NCBI GenBank assembly: GCA_963855995.1
Contig: OY979724.1
Location: 1,957,858 to 2,021,857 of the forward strand
From: Muricea muricata
Taxonomy: Eukaryota > Cnidaria > Anthozoa > Malacalcyonacea > Plexauridae
Direction: 5' to 3'
DNA: 64,000 nucleotides
Position 1 is the stretch's first letter. Each line of letters starts with the position of its first letter. The notes under the pieces are model-generated. The model did no database searches and was not told the origin of the DNA. It was given only the letters and a program-made list of their open reading frames with translations. Positions 1 to 10,872 of the stretch are shown one piece after another. The translations under genes were made by a program, and so were the position numbers.

Positions 1-620
1 GATCGATGCGGGAAAGAAAATCCCGCTATTTTTGCTTTGGTTTACTCCCCCCGGTATTTTGTTTCGGCTGCACAACTACCGGCCAGCTGACTTGGTTGGT
101 CGCCATATTTTTTTTATATTTGGCGGGCGGCGTGCGGTTCAGGGTGAAAAAAATTATATATTATATAATTCGTTTCGCTCTAAATAAGCCATTTATTATT
201 TAAATAAATAATCTACTATTTGCTAAATAATCCATTTATTATAAATAAGTGAAATGGATTATTTGTTATATAATTTATTTGGTCTAAATAAACAATTTAT
301 TATTTAAATAAATAATGGATTATTTATTAAATAATCCATTTATTATATAAAACAGCGAAGCATTATTTGCGAACAATCCTTGTCTTATTTACAAATAATG
401 AAATGTTTCCAAGATTGTTTGTAAATAATGTGTGGATTATTTTGAAATAATCTATGGATTATTTAACAAACAGTAACGCATTTTTTGTAAATAATGAATT
501 ATTTAGGTAAATAATAAAAAAATACACATTTTCGACATAAATAATTTTTTTACAAATGGCGCCCCATAATTCAATATGTCAAAAGTTCTTAGAATGTTGC
601 AGCAATATTTTGAAGATAAT
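1..620. repeat. AT-rich segment of imperfect palindromes
   Basis: No gene is supported here. From about 180 to 500 the sequence is built from recurring forms of AAATAATGGATTATTT and its reverse complement AAATAATCCATTTATT, so short inverted repeats recur every 30-60 bases. This looks like a decayed inverted-repeat element or AT-rich satellite rather than regulatory DNA. Confidence 0.5.
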
Positions 621-621
621 T

Positions 622-825
622 TCAGATATTTCTATCTTTCATACCTAATATATAATGGAACAAACTTTGTGTATCAAAATATTTAAATGATTGATTAATT
701 TTATAAACCGAATTAATAAAATTCTGTCTCAAAAAAGTAAACACTGTGTTACCACATGACATTAGGTAATGTTGTTCATTTCCAACTTCACCCTGATCAC
801 AAAGTTTACATTTGAGTGATGACAT
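622..825 (-). mobile_element. Non-LTR retrotransposon fragment, 3' end of ORF2
   Basis: The minus strand encodes about 67 residues starting with a Cys-x2-Cys pair (CKLC), then GNEQHYLMSC. This Cys-Cys-His-Cys arrangement is typical of the region after the reverse transcriptase in LINE ORF2 proteins. No RT core is seen upstream on that strand, so this is a short 3' fragment. The family within the non-LTR elements cannot be assigned. Confidence 0.55.
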
Positions 826-833
826 CTTGAATC

Positions 834-1640
834 ATGCCCTGCGGAGTTTCCGCTACCGAATTTCTCCAAAAGCATCAAAATTGGCGCGTTTTATTTGCAC
901 AGACACGAAACACACAATCTCGAAAAACCAGGAATGTACAAACGGTTTTTTATAATCTTAAACCAAAGTCAGAAATCCTTTTGCAACCCATAATCAAAAC
1001 TTCTGATCTTTCAAATAAGCTTCATGTCTGATCGTGTAAACTATGATGCAATACAATAATATCTACTACTAACTTCACGACGAACGGCCTTCGCTCAAGA
1101 CATCCAAATTCTGCTTGAAATGTTCAGATGGTAAAAGAAACAATGGTTTTGTCTGTTTTATGCTGCACCATCAACACTGGTAACTAAATGCAATAACATG
1201 CGAGGTATACTACACAAATTCTTGTTAGAAACGTCGCTGGATTTGTCCTGTTTATAAACCTATCAAACCTGTTTAAATCCGCACCAAAGTGGATACTTCA
1301 TACCATTTGAGGTGGTCTTGTGATGTAACAACACATCATTGCGCTATACGCATTGGTATTCGTCAGTTGCGTTTGATTCAAGATTGTTGTTGCAATTATT
1401 TGGATGTATTAGCGGCCATCCTGCAGAAAACTAAAGGTACCTTAACAGTACTTTCTTTTAAATTACCTTACGTTAAATATGGTTAGCGAGTTCTTTATAT
1501 AGATACAAGATTTTAGCAATTCAAAATATGCAGACGATTTTTAAAGCGTACACGGTGGGAACAATTTAGGCTAGCTCCCACTACTAGCTTCAGATCTGTT
1601 ACTCATCTGTTGAGTCTTTGTTGTGTGCACTCCTAGTTTT
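834..1640 (+). repeat. Upstream flank of the RING/Kelch module, copy 1
   Basis: This segment recurs at about 7250-7990 and 9369-10110, including the shared strings TTTGCACAGACACGAAA and CACGACGAACGGCCTTCGC. It precedes the first RING/Kelch gene by about 450 bases, as the third copy precedes the second gene. It marks the tandem duplication unit. A 65-codon open frame ending in KTSDLSNK-x-HV is kept in copies 1 and 3 but shifted in copy 2, so it is probably not a gene. Confidence 0.75.
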
Positions 1641-2098
1641 TCTAGCGAGTTTCGAAGAAGCTAAACGCCTTTTAGGTTGATGTTTACGGCTAATCACAGT
1701 CACTGACAAAATCATCGGGCGTGAAATATTTTACCCAAACAATGATTGAAAAAGATATAATTCACAGCCGTCATGATTACATAGAAATTCTGCATTCATG
1801 AGTTTATCAAAGTAAATTAATATAAAGGACGTTAAGTTTCGCTCGAGTTAGCGGAGAGTTCAATATAAGCGCGAGTTTGTCTTTAGTCTTGGACGGTTTT
1901 GCTGTATAAAGCTATAAATTATAACCACAACCAACGGTGCGAAACTAAGTTGCCCAAAAACAAGCCACAGACAACAGTGATAACTGTTGACAGACTTATT
2001 AAAAGTACCCCGATTTGTACAGCACTTCTAAAAAAGTCTATATTTCTTTCAGGTTTGCTTTGTAAATCTGGTGTATATTCTTCGGCGAGAAAATTGAC

Positions 2099-4423
2099 AT
2101 GGCAGAGTCGCTAGCTGGAGCAGCAGCTCAGGGTATAAGCATCAATGTTTCACTGCCACTGGGTGGTGATATTTCGATCAACATCGACAGTATCAGTGCT
2201 AAATCCGTGAAAGACCTATGTGAAACTGGGCTTAAACTGGGTGCAATGTACGCCGCGTACAAGTTGATCGCGAAAGCAATCGATGGCGCTATTTCTCGAA
2301 CTCTCGGGGGCGAGCGAGATGATCAAAGGATTGGAGGCATTAAACCTGGTTCACTGCACGTCTTGTTGCACTGTTTGACGGACCAGAGACTCTTGGAAGT
2401 ACTAGAGGATTTTGAACGCGGAACGATGAAAGAACGTTTGGAAAAGGAATTTTTGAAAATTGGAATTGAAGTGGAAGGATTGAAGGTTCAAATTGACAAT
2501 ATTGAAGAAGTCAAGAAACGTAAAGAGCAAATGTAAGAAGTTTGCATAATCCATGTAAAATCACTTCAGTTTAGTGAAAGTAAATAAGGTCATAACATTT
2601 TCATTTTTTATCATCTTGTATAGTTTGAGTTCCAAAAATAATATGGCTGAAAGAGATGAAACAAGTGAAGAAGCGAAGACAAGTGAAGAAGCGAAGACAA
2701 GTGAGGTAAGCTTGTGCAAATGTGCGTACTTGTTTAACGTTCTGGCGGATTCAAATAGCCGCCGCATATTTTTTCCTGAACAGTTTGTCTAAAAAAATTA
2801 TTCTTTACTTTCAATATGAAGTTGTCTTATGATATAGCGATACATGATTCTATTTTCTTTCAGAATGAAAATGGAGACAATAAGACATTCGGTGGATATG
2901 AAGAAGAAAGATTTGAGAAGAAAGTAGATATTACTAAATTCAATTGTTCTGTTTGTCTCAAGGTCTTAAAGGACCCAGTACAATGTCCAAACGAACACTA
3001 CTTCTGTCGCTCGTGTATTCAAAGAAGTTTGCGGGACAACAAAACCTGTCCTGTGTGCAAACATACTCTGACGGAAGAAACCTTGACCAAACTACCGAGA
3101 ATTGTGAAGGAAATGTGGGAAAATCTCATGATTCGATGCGATTACGAAAACCATGGTTGTGGAGAATTGATCAAGCTTGAATTTCTGGATCGTCATGTCG
3201 GCAGCTGTGGCTATTCACCAACACGTTGCACAAACGCTGGTTGTGCTGAAGTGATAAACCAACACGAGAAAGAACAACACGAACACGAACTCTGTCAGTT
3301 TCGTAAGATCGTTTGCGACGATTGCGGAGAACAAGTGATTTGGAAGTCACGTCGTCTACACCCGTGCTTCATGCAAAAGCAAATAGACGATTTAGCGAGA
3401 AGATTGAACGTTGTTCAGAATGATGTTGGGGAAGTTAAACATGAAGTGAAGCTGACTAAAGAGGAAGTGAAGCTGACTCAAGTGGAAATGACATATCTAA
3501 CAAGAGAAGCGACTGAAAGATGTGATTTATTTACTGGCCGCCAGAAGATTTTCGTTTGTGGAGGTGACGATCGCTACACTACGTTTAATTCAGTTGAGTC
3601 CTATAGCTGGCCCGATAATTTCTGGACACTGGAACCAGCAATGAACAAGAAGCGATCATGTCATTCAGCATTTGTCCATGATCGTGAAATATATGTCGGT
3701 GGCGGATGGACTGGGACCAAGCTCACTGACAGTATCGAGATCTTGAATGTTGACGAGGAGAATTTAAAATGGAAGCCACAGTCTCCGCAATTCAAGATGC
3801 CAATCAAGTGTTCAGGACACAAGATGGTTTGTCACGAGAACAGTGTGATTCACACTGGCGGACTTACCGGGGGTGGTCATGTTTCCGATGGGATTTACGA
3901 AATCAGTCTAAATCCTCCACATAACACGAAGTTATTGGCCAAGATGCCAGAGCCAAAAAGATTCCATGGCTGTGAAATAATTGACAACCAAGTGGTAGTG
4001 GCTGGAGGAATGGCAGCAGACAGCGTCGCTAAAAACACTGTGTACGCATACGACCTCGACAACGGTGAACTTAAAACATTACCACCGCTTCCATCCCCTG
4101 TTTCTCAGATGGCTACTGTTAGTTATAAAGGTAATGTAATTTTGATCGGAGGAGTTGATGAGCATTATAAAACATTAAACACAGTCATGATATATAATGT
4201 GAAAACAGGGAAAATTAAAATGTTACCCTGTCTTAATCATAAAAGAGCTGGATGTGCAGCAGTTATCACTGGCAATGTCATAGTAGTGATGGGGGGACAT
4301 GTTTATGGAACTTGTCTCAATTCCGTCGAGTTCTTAGACTTAAGCACCAATGTATGGAGAGAACTGTCACCAATGACAACTACACGAGCGGGTCTTACTG
4401 CAGTTTTAAAACCAATTGTTTAG
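2099..4423 (+). CDS. TRADD-N-like / RING / TRAF zinc-finger / Kelch protein, copy 1
   Basis: Three exons join in phase: 2099-2532 (donor GTAAGA), 2624-2705 (donor GTAAGC) and 2864-4423 (acceptor TTTCTTTCAG), giving 691 residues. Residues about 85-135 have the length and hydrophobic/Cys/Gly pattern of the TRADD N-terminal domain (GSLHVLLHC, then LEDFERGTMKERL); this match is from memory. A C3HC4 RING follows at about 200-237, with Cys pairs at 200/203, 220/223 and 234/237 plus C213 and H217. Cys/His-rich TRAF-type zinc fingers come next, then a coiled coil with two VKLT-type heptads, and six Kelch blades from about 400, each with a GG doublet. The likely role is a cytoplasmic E3 ubiquitin ligase or adaptor; the TRAF-C/MATH domain is absent and Kelch sits in its place. 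A possible 5'UTR acceptor lies near 2051. The start is the first in-frame ATG of exon 1, and it is conserved in copy 2. A poly(A) signal is at 4558. Confidence 0.85.
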
Positions 4424-5330
4424 ATTGTATATTTAAATGAACTGCAGTATGAACAAGAACATCTGGTTAAGTAATAGCATGATTTAGGAATACTTATTAA
4501 TTATGATAAGTAATCAATATTGACGAGCTGTATTCACCAATAATTTACTGAATGTTTAATAAAATCAACACTTAAAATATTGCGTATTGGCAACTCAACG
4601 GTCGTCAGTTGATGTTCACTTGAAAACTGTTAGAAACAACACTTGTTCATATTTATGTCGGAACATTCAGGTGATGAGCCATCAATATTTGCTACATGAG
4701 AAAATATCTCAAAATATTATTACTGAAAAAAATTATAAAAGTATGATATATTTTCTCAAAAACTCAAAATATTATCACTCGTTTTTGAAGACATTATCTG
4801 TGGACAAAGAAGTTGATAATTAGGTAGGTAGGTACGCAGGCAGATGAGGTTTGTCTTCTAATCTAATAATACTAGTCTAATAGAGCATTTTTGCTTCTTT
4901 AGAGAATTAGATATTTCATATACGGTTTTCAGTGGCCATATAGAAAATTCCTTATTGATCAATTCTTAAAGCTTTAATACTTCAGATTTGTTGATATAAA
5001 GTATACAAATTCATTGATATAAAAAGAATATTTTTCAGAAAAAAATTACAAAAAGGGACTGGCACTACCTACAAAGCACGGCTTCAAATCCCCCCTCCCC
5101 CTGAGTTATCATTCCTGTATACTTAGAGTTCACTGCTACATCCTTATATGTACATATCCTTATATGATTTGCATTAGTCTTAGTCATGTAAATTAGGCAT
5201 GCTTACTATATTTCACTTTACTACATTTGAAAGTAGACAAGTTACTGTAGATTATAACATGTATCTCATTATGTCTAATGTTCATCTGCTTCATCAAAAA
5301 TAGGTACGCCAAGCGTACATGTATCTGCGA
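4424..5330. repeat. 3' flank of the RING/Kelch module, copy 1
   Basis: Noncoding. It aligns with about 13650-14690 downstream of the second gene (shared strings GGTCGTCAGTTGATGTTCAC and GGGACTGGCACTACCTAC). It includes the gene's poly(A) signal and marks the right side of the duplicated unit. From 5330 to 5980 I see no further gene. Confidence 0.7.
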
Positions 5331-5981
5331 AGCGAAGTGGGAAAGCTACATAAATATGGTTAAATAATGGCCGTTTAGCGAGCGAAACGGTAAAGAAGGC
5401 GGAACAAATCTAATGACAGAGCCCGGACATATTCACAAATTGGGCTAAGGAAATTTAGCGAAGGAAATTCAGCGAAATATAGTGAATATAAAAATATAGT
5501 ATCACTGAGTAGAGATATCAAATACATTTATACACATGGCATTATTTGAATGAACTTTGACCCAAAAAGTACTATTACTACAATACAAATTCTACAGCTT
5601 ATCTGTAACAACACTGTTTCTACAAAATTATTATTGCAAAATATTACCTTTCAATGTTTTGTCAATAGCATTATACAGTGCAACTCACGATATTACTTGT
5701 ATGAGATATTTATGCCGTACGTATTCAAAATGAGCATTGCTATTCATTAAAACTTACGAACATCAAAACAAAGTTGTGAGAAGATCTTTACGATGTTGAT
5801 AGTTGATGTTAGTCACATGACTGAAAAAATATGGCGTTGTTCCATATTTGGGGAGGACCACGCTATTAGTTTTAAAGATATGATAACACGACAGGACGTC
5901 GTTTTTAACTTAATTGGAAGTGGAAACGACATTCTTTAACCAAAAACAGCATAGTTAACAACAAGAGAATGTTTTAGCTAG

Positions 5982-6777
5982 AAAACTTAAAACTTTAACG
6001 CCACTTCCATTTCCTGTTACTGAGATGGCTACTGTTACTTAAAAAAATAATGTAATTTTGATCGGAGGTGTTGATGATGATCGTAAAACATTAAACACAG
6101 TAGCAATACACGATGTCAAAACGGGGGAAACTAAAGAGTTACCTTGTCTTAATCATGAAAGAGCAGGGTGTGCAGCAGTTATCACTGGCAATGTAATAGT
6201 AGTGATGGGGGCTAAATCAGCTTTAAACTGAAATAACTTGTAAAAAAGCACGGTGAGCCCCATTTTTTATTTTCTTAAAAATTTTCTATTGACATAAGAA
6301 ATATTTTTAGCGTTTTAGAAAAAATTCTGTTGATTGAAAATTTTTTTATTCTAAGAATTCATGTTTTTCCAATTCAAAAAAAATTCAATCAACAGAATTA
6401 AAGTCGGTAAAAATATTTTGTATATCAGTAGAAAACTTTTAAGAGTATAAAAAATGGGGGTCACCGTGCTTTTTTACAAGTTATTTCAGTTTAAAGATGA
6501 TTTAGCCGCCATATTGGAACGCTATTGTTGCCATGGCAACGTAACTTAAAAATTCATACTTACCACAACTAGACTCTTGACATGTTCCTGGACTCAAGTG
6601 GACCTATTTAATTACTCCAAATAATAATTATTTGTCAGAAATATGACCTAAACTATGTATTTTTTATTTGAATGAAAATTGTACGGAGCCACCTTAAGCA
6701 CCAATGCATGGAGAGAACTGTCACCAATGACACCTAAACGAAGAGTGACTGCTGCAGTTTTAAGACCAATTTATTAG
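5982..6777 (+). pseudogene. Decayed Kelch-domain copy of the RING/Kelch gene
   Basis: Segments 5982-6209 and 6690-6777 align with the last third of the copy 1 coding exon (fifth and sixth Kelch blades and the C-terminus). Between them lies a foldback insertion, and the part of blade six from the GHVYG region to the EFLD region is missing. An in-frame TAA at 6040-6042 replaces a Tyr codon of the intact copy. The N-terminal, RING and zinc-finger parts are absent. It is a dead remnant of a third gene copy between the two larger ones. Confidence 0.8.
6210..6690. mobile_element. Foldback / MITE-like element inside the Kelch pseudogene
   Basis: Bases 6210-6507 form an almost full-length hairpin. 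The left arm starts GGCTAAATCAGCTTTAAACT and the right arm is its near-perfect reverse complement ending GATTTAGCC, with only a few mismatches over the outer 60 bases and pairing that continues inward. Bases 6508-6690 are also foreign to the Kelch gene and end in GGAGCC, so the whole insertion may be about 480 bp with a subterminal hairpin. It has no coding capacity. Confidence 0.75.
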
Positions 6778-6899
6778 ATTGACCTTATTGAACGGTATGA
6801 ACAAAAGCCAGATTATGTAACAGCACGACTGATGTAATAAGTATATTATTGAATTTATGTAGAATTTATAATATATTATACTAATTATATAATTAATCA

Positions 6900-8360
6900 A
6901 TGTTTATAAGTTAAATGTTGGAATAAAAACCTCTCAAACCTTTTAATTTTTGTGTGATTACAGGAAATGTGGGAAAATTTTCGGAAAACCTTAATCAAAT
7001 GGTCTGGACAATTCAAAACCGAATTGTGAAGACACTACCTCCTAACTTCCCGTTATTAATGAAGCCCCTCTCCTCCCACCTTTTGGAATATCATTTTACA
7101 AGCTACATTTCATTAAAAAGAACAAGAGTAAAACTCACATTTATATCTGAACACATTCATGTCATTCAGCATGATGTTTTTGCCATAGGTTTACAATTTC
7201 CCAAATTAACATTGCTTTGAAACAATTCATAACAACAAATAACATATTTCGCCAAAAACTGAATCTCTCCAAAAACATCAAAATTGATGCAATTTATTTG
7301 CACAGACACGAAACACACAATCAGCAAACACCAGGAAGCAACAAACGGTTTTTCTAATCTTAAACTAAAGCGAGAAATCCTCTTGCAACCCACACTAAAA
7401 ACTTCTGATCTTTCAAATAAGGTTCATGTCTGATCGTGTAGACTATGATGCAATACAATAATATCCACCATTAACTTCACGACGAACGGCCTTCGCTCAA
7501 GACATCCAAATTCTACCTGAAATTTTCAGCTGGTAAAAGAAACAATGCTTTTGTCTGTTTTATGGTACACCACCCACACTGGTAACTAAATTCAATAACA
7601 TGCAAGGTATACTACACAAATTCTTGTTAGAAAAGTCGCTGGATTTATTCTGTTTATAAACCTGTCAAACCTGTTTGAATCCGCACGATACTTGATACCA
7701 CATGAGGTGGTCTTGTGAAATAACAACACATCATTGCGCCATATGCATTGATATTCGTTGCGTTTGATTCAAGATTGTGGTTGCAATTATTCGGATGTTA
7801 TTAGCGCACTTTCTGCACGAAGATAAAGGTACCTTAACAATATTTTCTTTTCAATTACCTTAGGTTAACGAGTTCTTTATATAGATATATGATTTAGCAA
7901 CTCAAAATACGCAGACGATTTTTAAAGCGTGCACGGTGGGAACAATTTAGTAAGGCTAGCTCCACTACTGGCTTCAGATCTGTATGTTACTCCTCTGTTT
8001 ATAAGTTACATGTTAAAATAAAAACATCTTAAAAACCTTTCAAATTTTGTGTGATGCGAGGAAATGTGGGAAAATCTTCGGAAAACCTTAACTAAATAGT
8101 CTGAAGAATTCAAAGCCTAATTGTGAAGGCACTCCCTCCTAACCTCCACTTATTCATGGAGTTCCCATCCTCCTCTTCTCACATTTTGTAATATCATTTT
8201 ACAAGCTACGTTTCATTAAACAGAACAAGAGTAAAACTCACATTTATATCTGAACACATTCATGTCATACAGCATGGTTTTGCCATATGCTTATAATCTC
8301 CCAAACTAACATTGCTTTGAAACAATTCATAACAACAAATAACATATTTCGCCAAAAATT
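6900..8360. repeat. Tandem copies of a 350-bp segment around flank copy 2
   Basis: Bases 6900-7250 and 8000-8360 are diverged copies of each other (shared AGGAAATGTGGGAAAAT and TATCTGAACACATTCATGTC). Between them, about 7250-7990 is the second copy of the RING/Kelch upstream flank. The arrangement indicates repeated unequal exchange. No gene is supported here. Confidence 0.65.
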
Positions 8361-9368
8361 GAGATACAATTCAAGGTAGCATTATAATGCACAAATGATA
8401 CGTCTATTTCTTAGAAATATTCACCGTCGAGACATGGTTGTAAAGCATGGGATTTCCAAGCTTTTACATTTCTAAACAACAAGGTATAGATTTTGGAGTG
8501 AGCACAACTGTTCTCAAGGATGTTGTGAAATTCTATTCCAAGAAAATGTTAAACTCGCCTTCGGCTTTAGTTTGTATAGTATCCCATACAACTATACGAC
8601 CACTCACGTTGGCACATCAAGTTGCAACAAGCCAAAGTGCATTCGAATTTTAATAGGACAGATTATTCTAAACTCTGCTGGTATTAAGTAGAGAATTATC
8701 CAAAGGTTTTCAATAAAGACAATATAGGTATAACGTTAACTATTGGAAATAGAGTTCAGTCTTCTCCATTCTTCAGTCAGATATAAACACAAACATTGAC
8801 ATTTGTGATTTGACAAATGCATAGTCGCAAGTTAGGACGACAAAGCAGCCTCGGCAGGAAAGGTCGACGGTTCAGTGTCTCCACATTAAGAACTGAATCA
8901 CGTAAATTTGTGAAATAAAACATATATTTGTCGGATGTCAGTATTTATACCTGACTAATGAAAGTACAAGACTATACTCTATTTTCAAAAGTTATAGCTA
9001 TATTGTCTTTCTTTGCAAATTGATACATATACTATATTCTTCAGGAGAAAACCATTAGACAATTCTGTGCCTGATACAAACAGAATTTGGACGTTTTGAA
9101 GCGATAGCAATTCAGCGGGGCGGAAGTTAGTAAGTCAGAGCTACCCTTGGCTTGAAAGGTCGACGATTTAGTGTCTCTATCGTTTAACTTATGGTCCAAA
9201 TGCTCCATATTTTTGTGGACTTCACAGTCAATTTCGATGGACAGGAATCGCATCAAATAAAACCAAACCAATAATGGTTTAAGGAATTTTATGGTCACTT
9301 TCGTTTAAAAGCTTTAGTATTTCACGAATCTGCATTGAGTGATATCTTGAATCTAGATTTCGTAATAT
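8361..9368. other. Intergenic, no gene seen
   Basis: I find no convincing coding exon. Two short related stretches occur near 8855 and 9155 (both contain GAAAGGTCGACG followed by a TTAGTGTCTC-like string), suggesting another small duplication. Confidence 0.4.
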
Positions 9369-10115
9369 GATCTGCAGGATTTCCGCTACAGAATTTCTCC
9401 AAAAGCATCAAATTTGCTGCATTTCATTTGCACAGACACGAAAAATACAATTAGCAGAAATCAAGAAGCACGAAACGCTATTTTGTAATCTTAAACTAAA
9501 GCGAGAAATCCTTTTGCAACCCACACTAAAAACTTCTGATCTTTCAAATAAGGTTCATGTCTGATCGTGTAAACTATGATGATATCTACCACTAACTTCA
9601 CGACGAACGGCCTTCGCTCAAGACATCCAAATTCTGCTTGAACATGCGAGTTATACTAGACAAATTCTTTATCCTGTTTATAAACTTGTCAAACCTGTTT
9701 GAATCCGCACCAAAGTCGATACTTGATACCATTTGAGGTGGTCTTGTGATATAACAACACATCATTGTGCTATATATATATACATTGATATTCGTTGCGT
9801 TTGATTCAAGATTGTTGTTGCAATTATTCGGATGTTATTAACGCACTTTCTGCAGAAAGCTAAAGGTATCTTAACAGTACTCTATTTTAAATTACCTCAC
9901 GTTAAATATGGTTAACGAGTTCTTTATAGAGATATATTATTTAGCAACTCAAAATATGCAGACGATTTTTAAAGCGTTGCACGGGCGGGAACAATTTAGT
10001 AAGGCTAGCTCCACTACAGGCTTCAGATCTGTTACTCATCTGTTGAGTCATTGTTGTGTCGCACTGGTAGTTTGTTCCTAGCTTTTTTAACGAGTTTCGA
10101 AGAAGCAATACGCCT
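9369..10115 (+). repeat. Upstream flank of the RING/Kelch module, copy 3
   Basis: This is the third copy of the flank seen at 834-1640. A tRNA-related palindromic insertion interrupts it at its right end. Past the insertion, from about 10415, the homology to copy 1 resumes (GGTTGATGTTCACGGCTAAT) and leads into the second RING/Kelch gene. Confidence 0.7.
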
Positions 10116-10414
10116 TTCAGGTTGAAAAACTAGATTCATATTAATCGTCTGACACTGCAGAGAACAACGAAAAATTCGTTGTCTCGAGTGGGATTCGAAC
10201 TCGCATCTTCGGGTTCCTAGACCGCCGCTCTACCAATCCCAGTTGGCCCGATAGCTCAATTGGCAGAGCGGCGGTCTAGAAACCCGAAGATGCGACTTGA
10301 AATCCCGCTCGAGACAACGAATTTTTCGTTGTTCACTGAAGTGTCAGATTAATATAATTCTAGTTTTTCATATCTCTGACGATGGTTCAGAAATAGAATT
10401 AAAACCTTCGGGTT
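10116..10414. mobile_element. Palindromic tRNA-derived SINE-like insertion
   Basis: Bases 10124-10369 form a near-perfect inverted repeat with arms of about 115 bp. Each arm carries a tRNA-like head: box A (TAGCTCAATTGGCAGAGC on plus, a variant on minus) and box B (GAGTTCGAATCCCAC on minus, degraded on plus). The acceptor ends do not pair as in a real tRNA. Comparison with flank copy 1 shows the block is inserted, with similar strings (CCTTTCAGGTTGA and CCTTCGGGTTGA) at its two sides, as expected for a target-site duplication. Confidence 0.7.
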
Positions 10415-10872
10415 GATGTTCACGGCTAATCTCTGTCATTCTCTTGTTATAAAGACAAAATCAATGGGCGTGAAATATTTTACCCAAACAATGATTGAAA
10501 GAGGAGGGCGTGACCCCCCCCCCCAATAATCTCTAACCTGTACGATTCTGTGACCTGTATAATTTATACCCGACATGAATGTATTCTCGAATTTACCATA
10601 GTAAATTAATACAAAGGACGTTGGGTTTAGCTCGAGTTAGCGGAGAGCAAGCGCGAGTTCGTCTTTGGTCTTGTCTCCTCAAAACAAGCCACAAACTACA
10701 GCGACAACTGTTGACAGACTTATTAGAAGTGCCCCGGTTTGTACTCATAAACACCCGCGCAAAAATAGCACACATCAGCACTTCTAAAAAAGTCTATATT
10801 TCTTTCAGGTTTGCTTTGTAAATCTAGTGTGTAAGAAAAATCGTAGCAAAATTCTTCGGTGGAAAAATTGAC

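Noticed and set aside
10255-10330. Functional tRNA gene on plus
   Set aside because: Boxes A and B are tRNA-like but the acceptor ends do not pair, the B box is degraded and the sequence is half of a long palindrome, so it is a tRNA-derived repeat.
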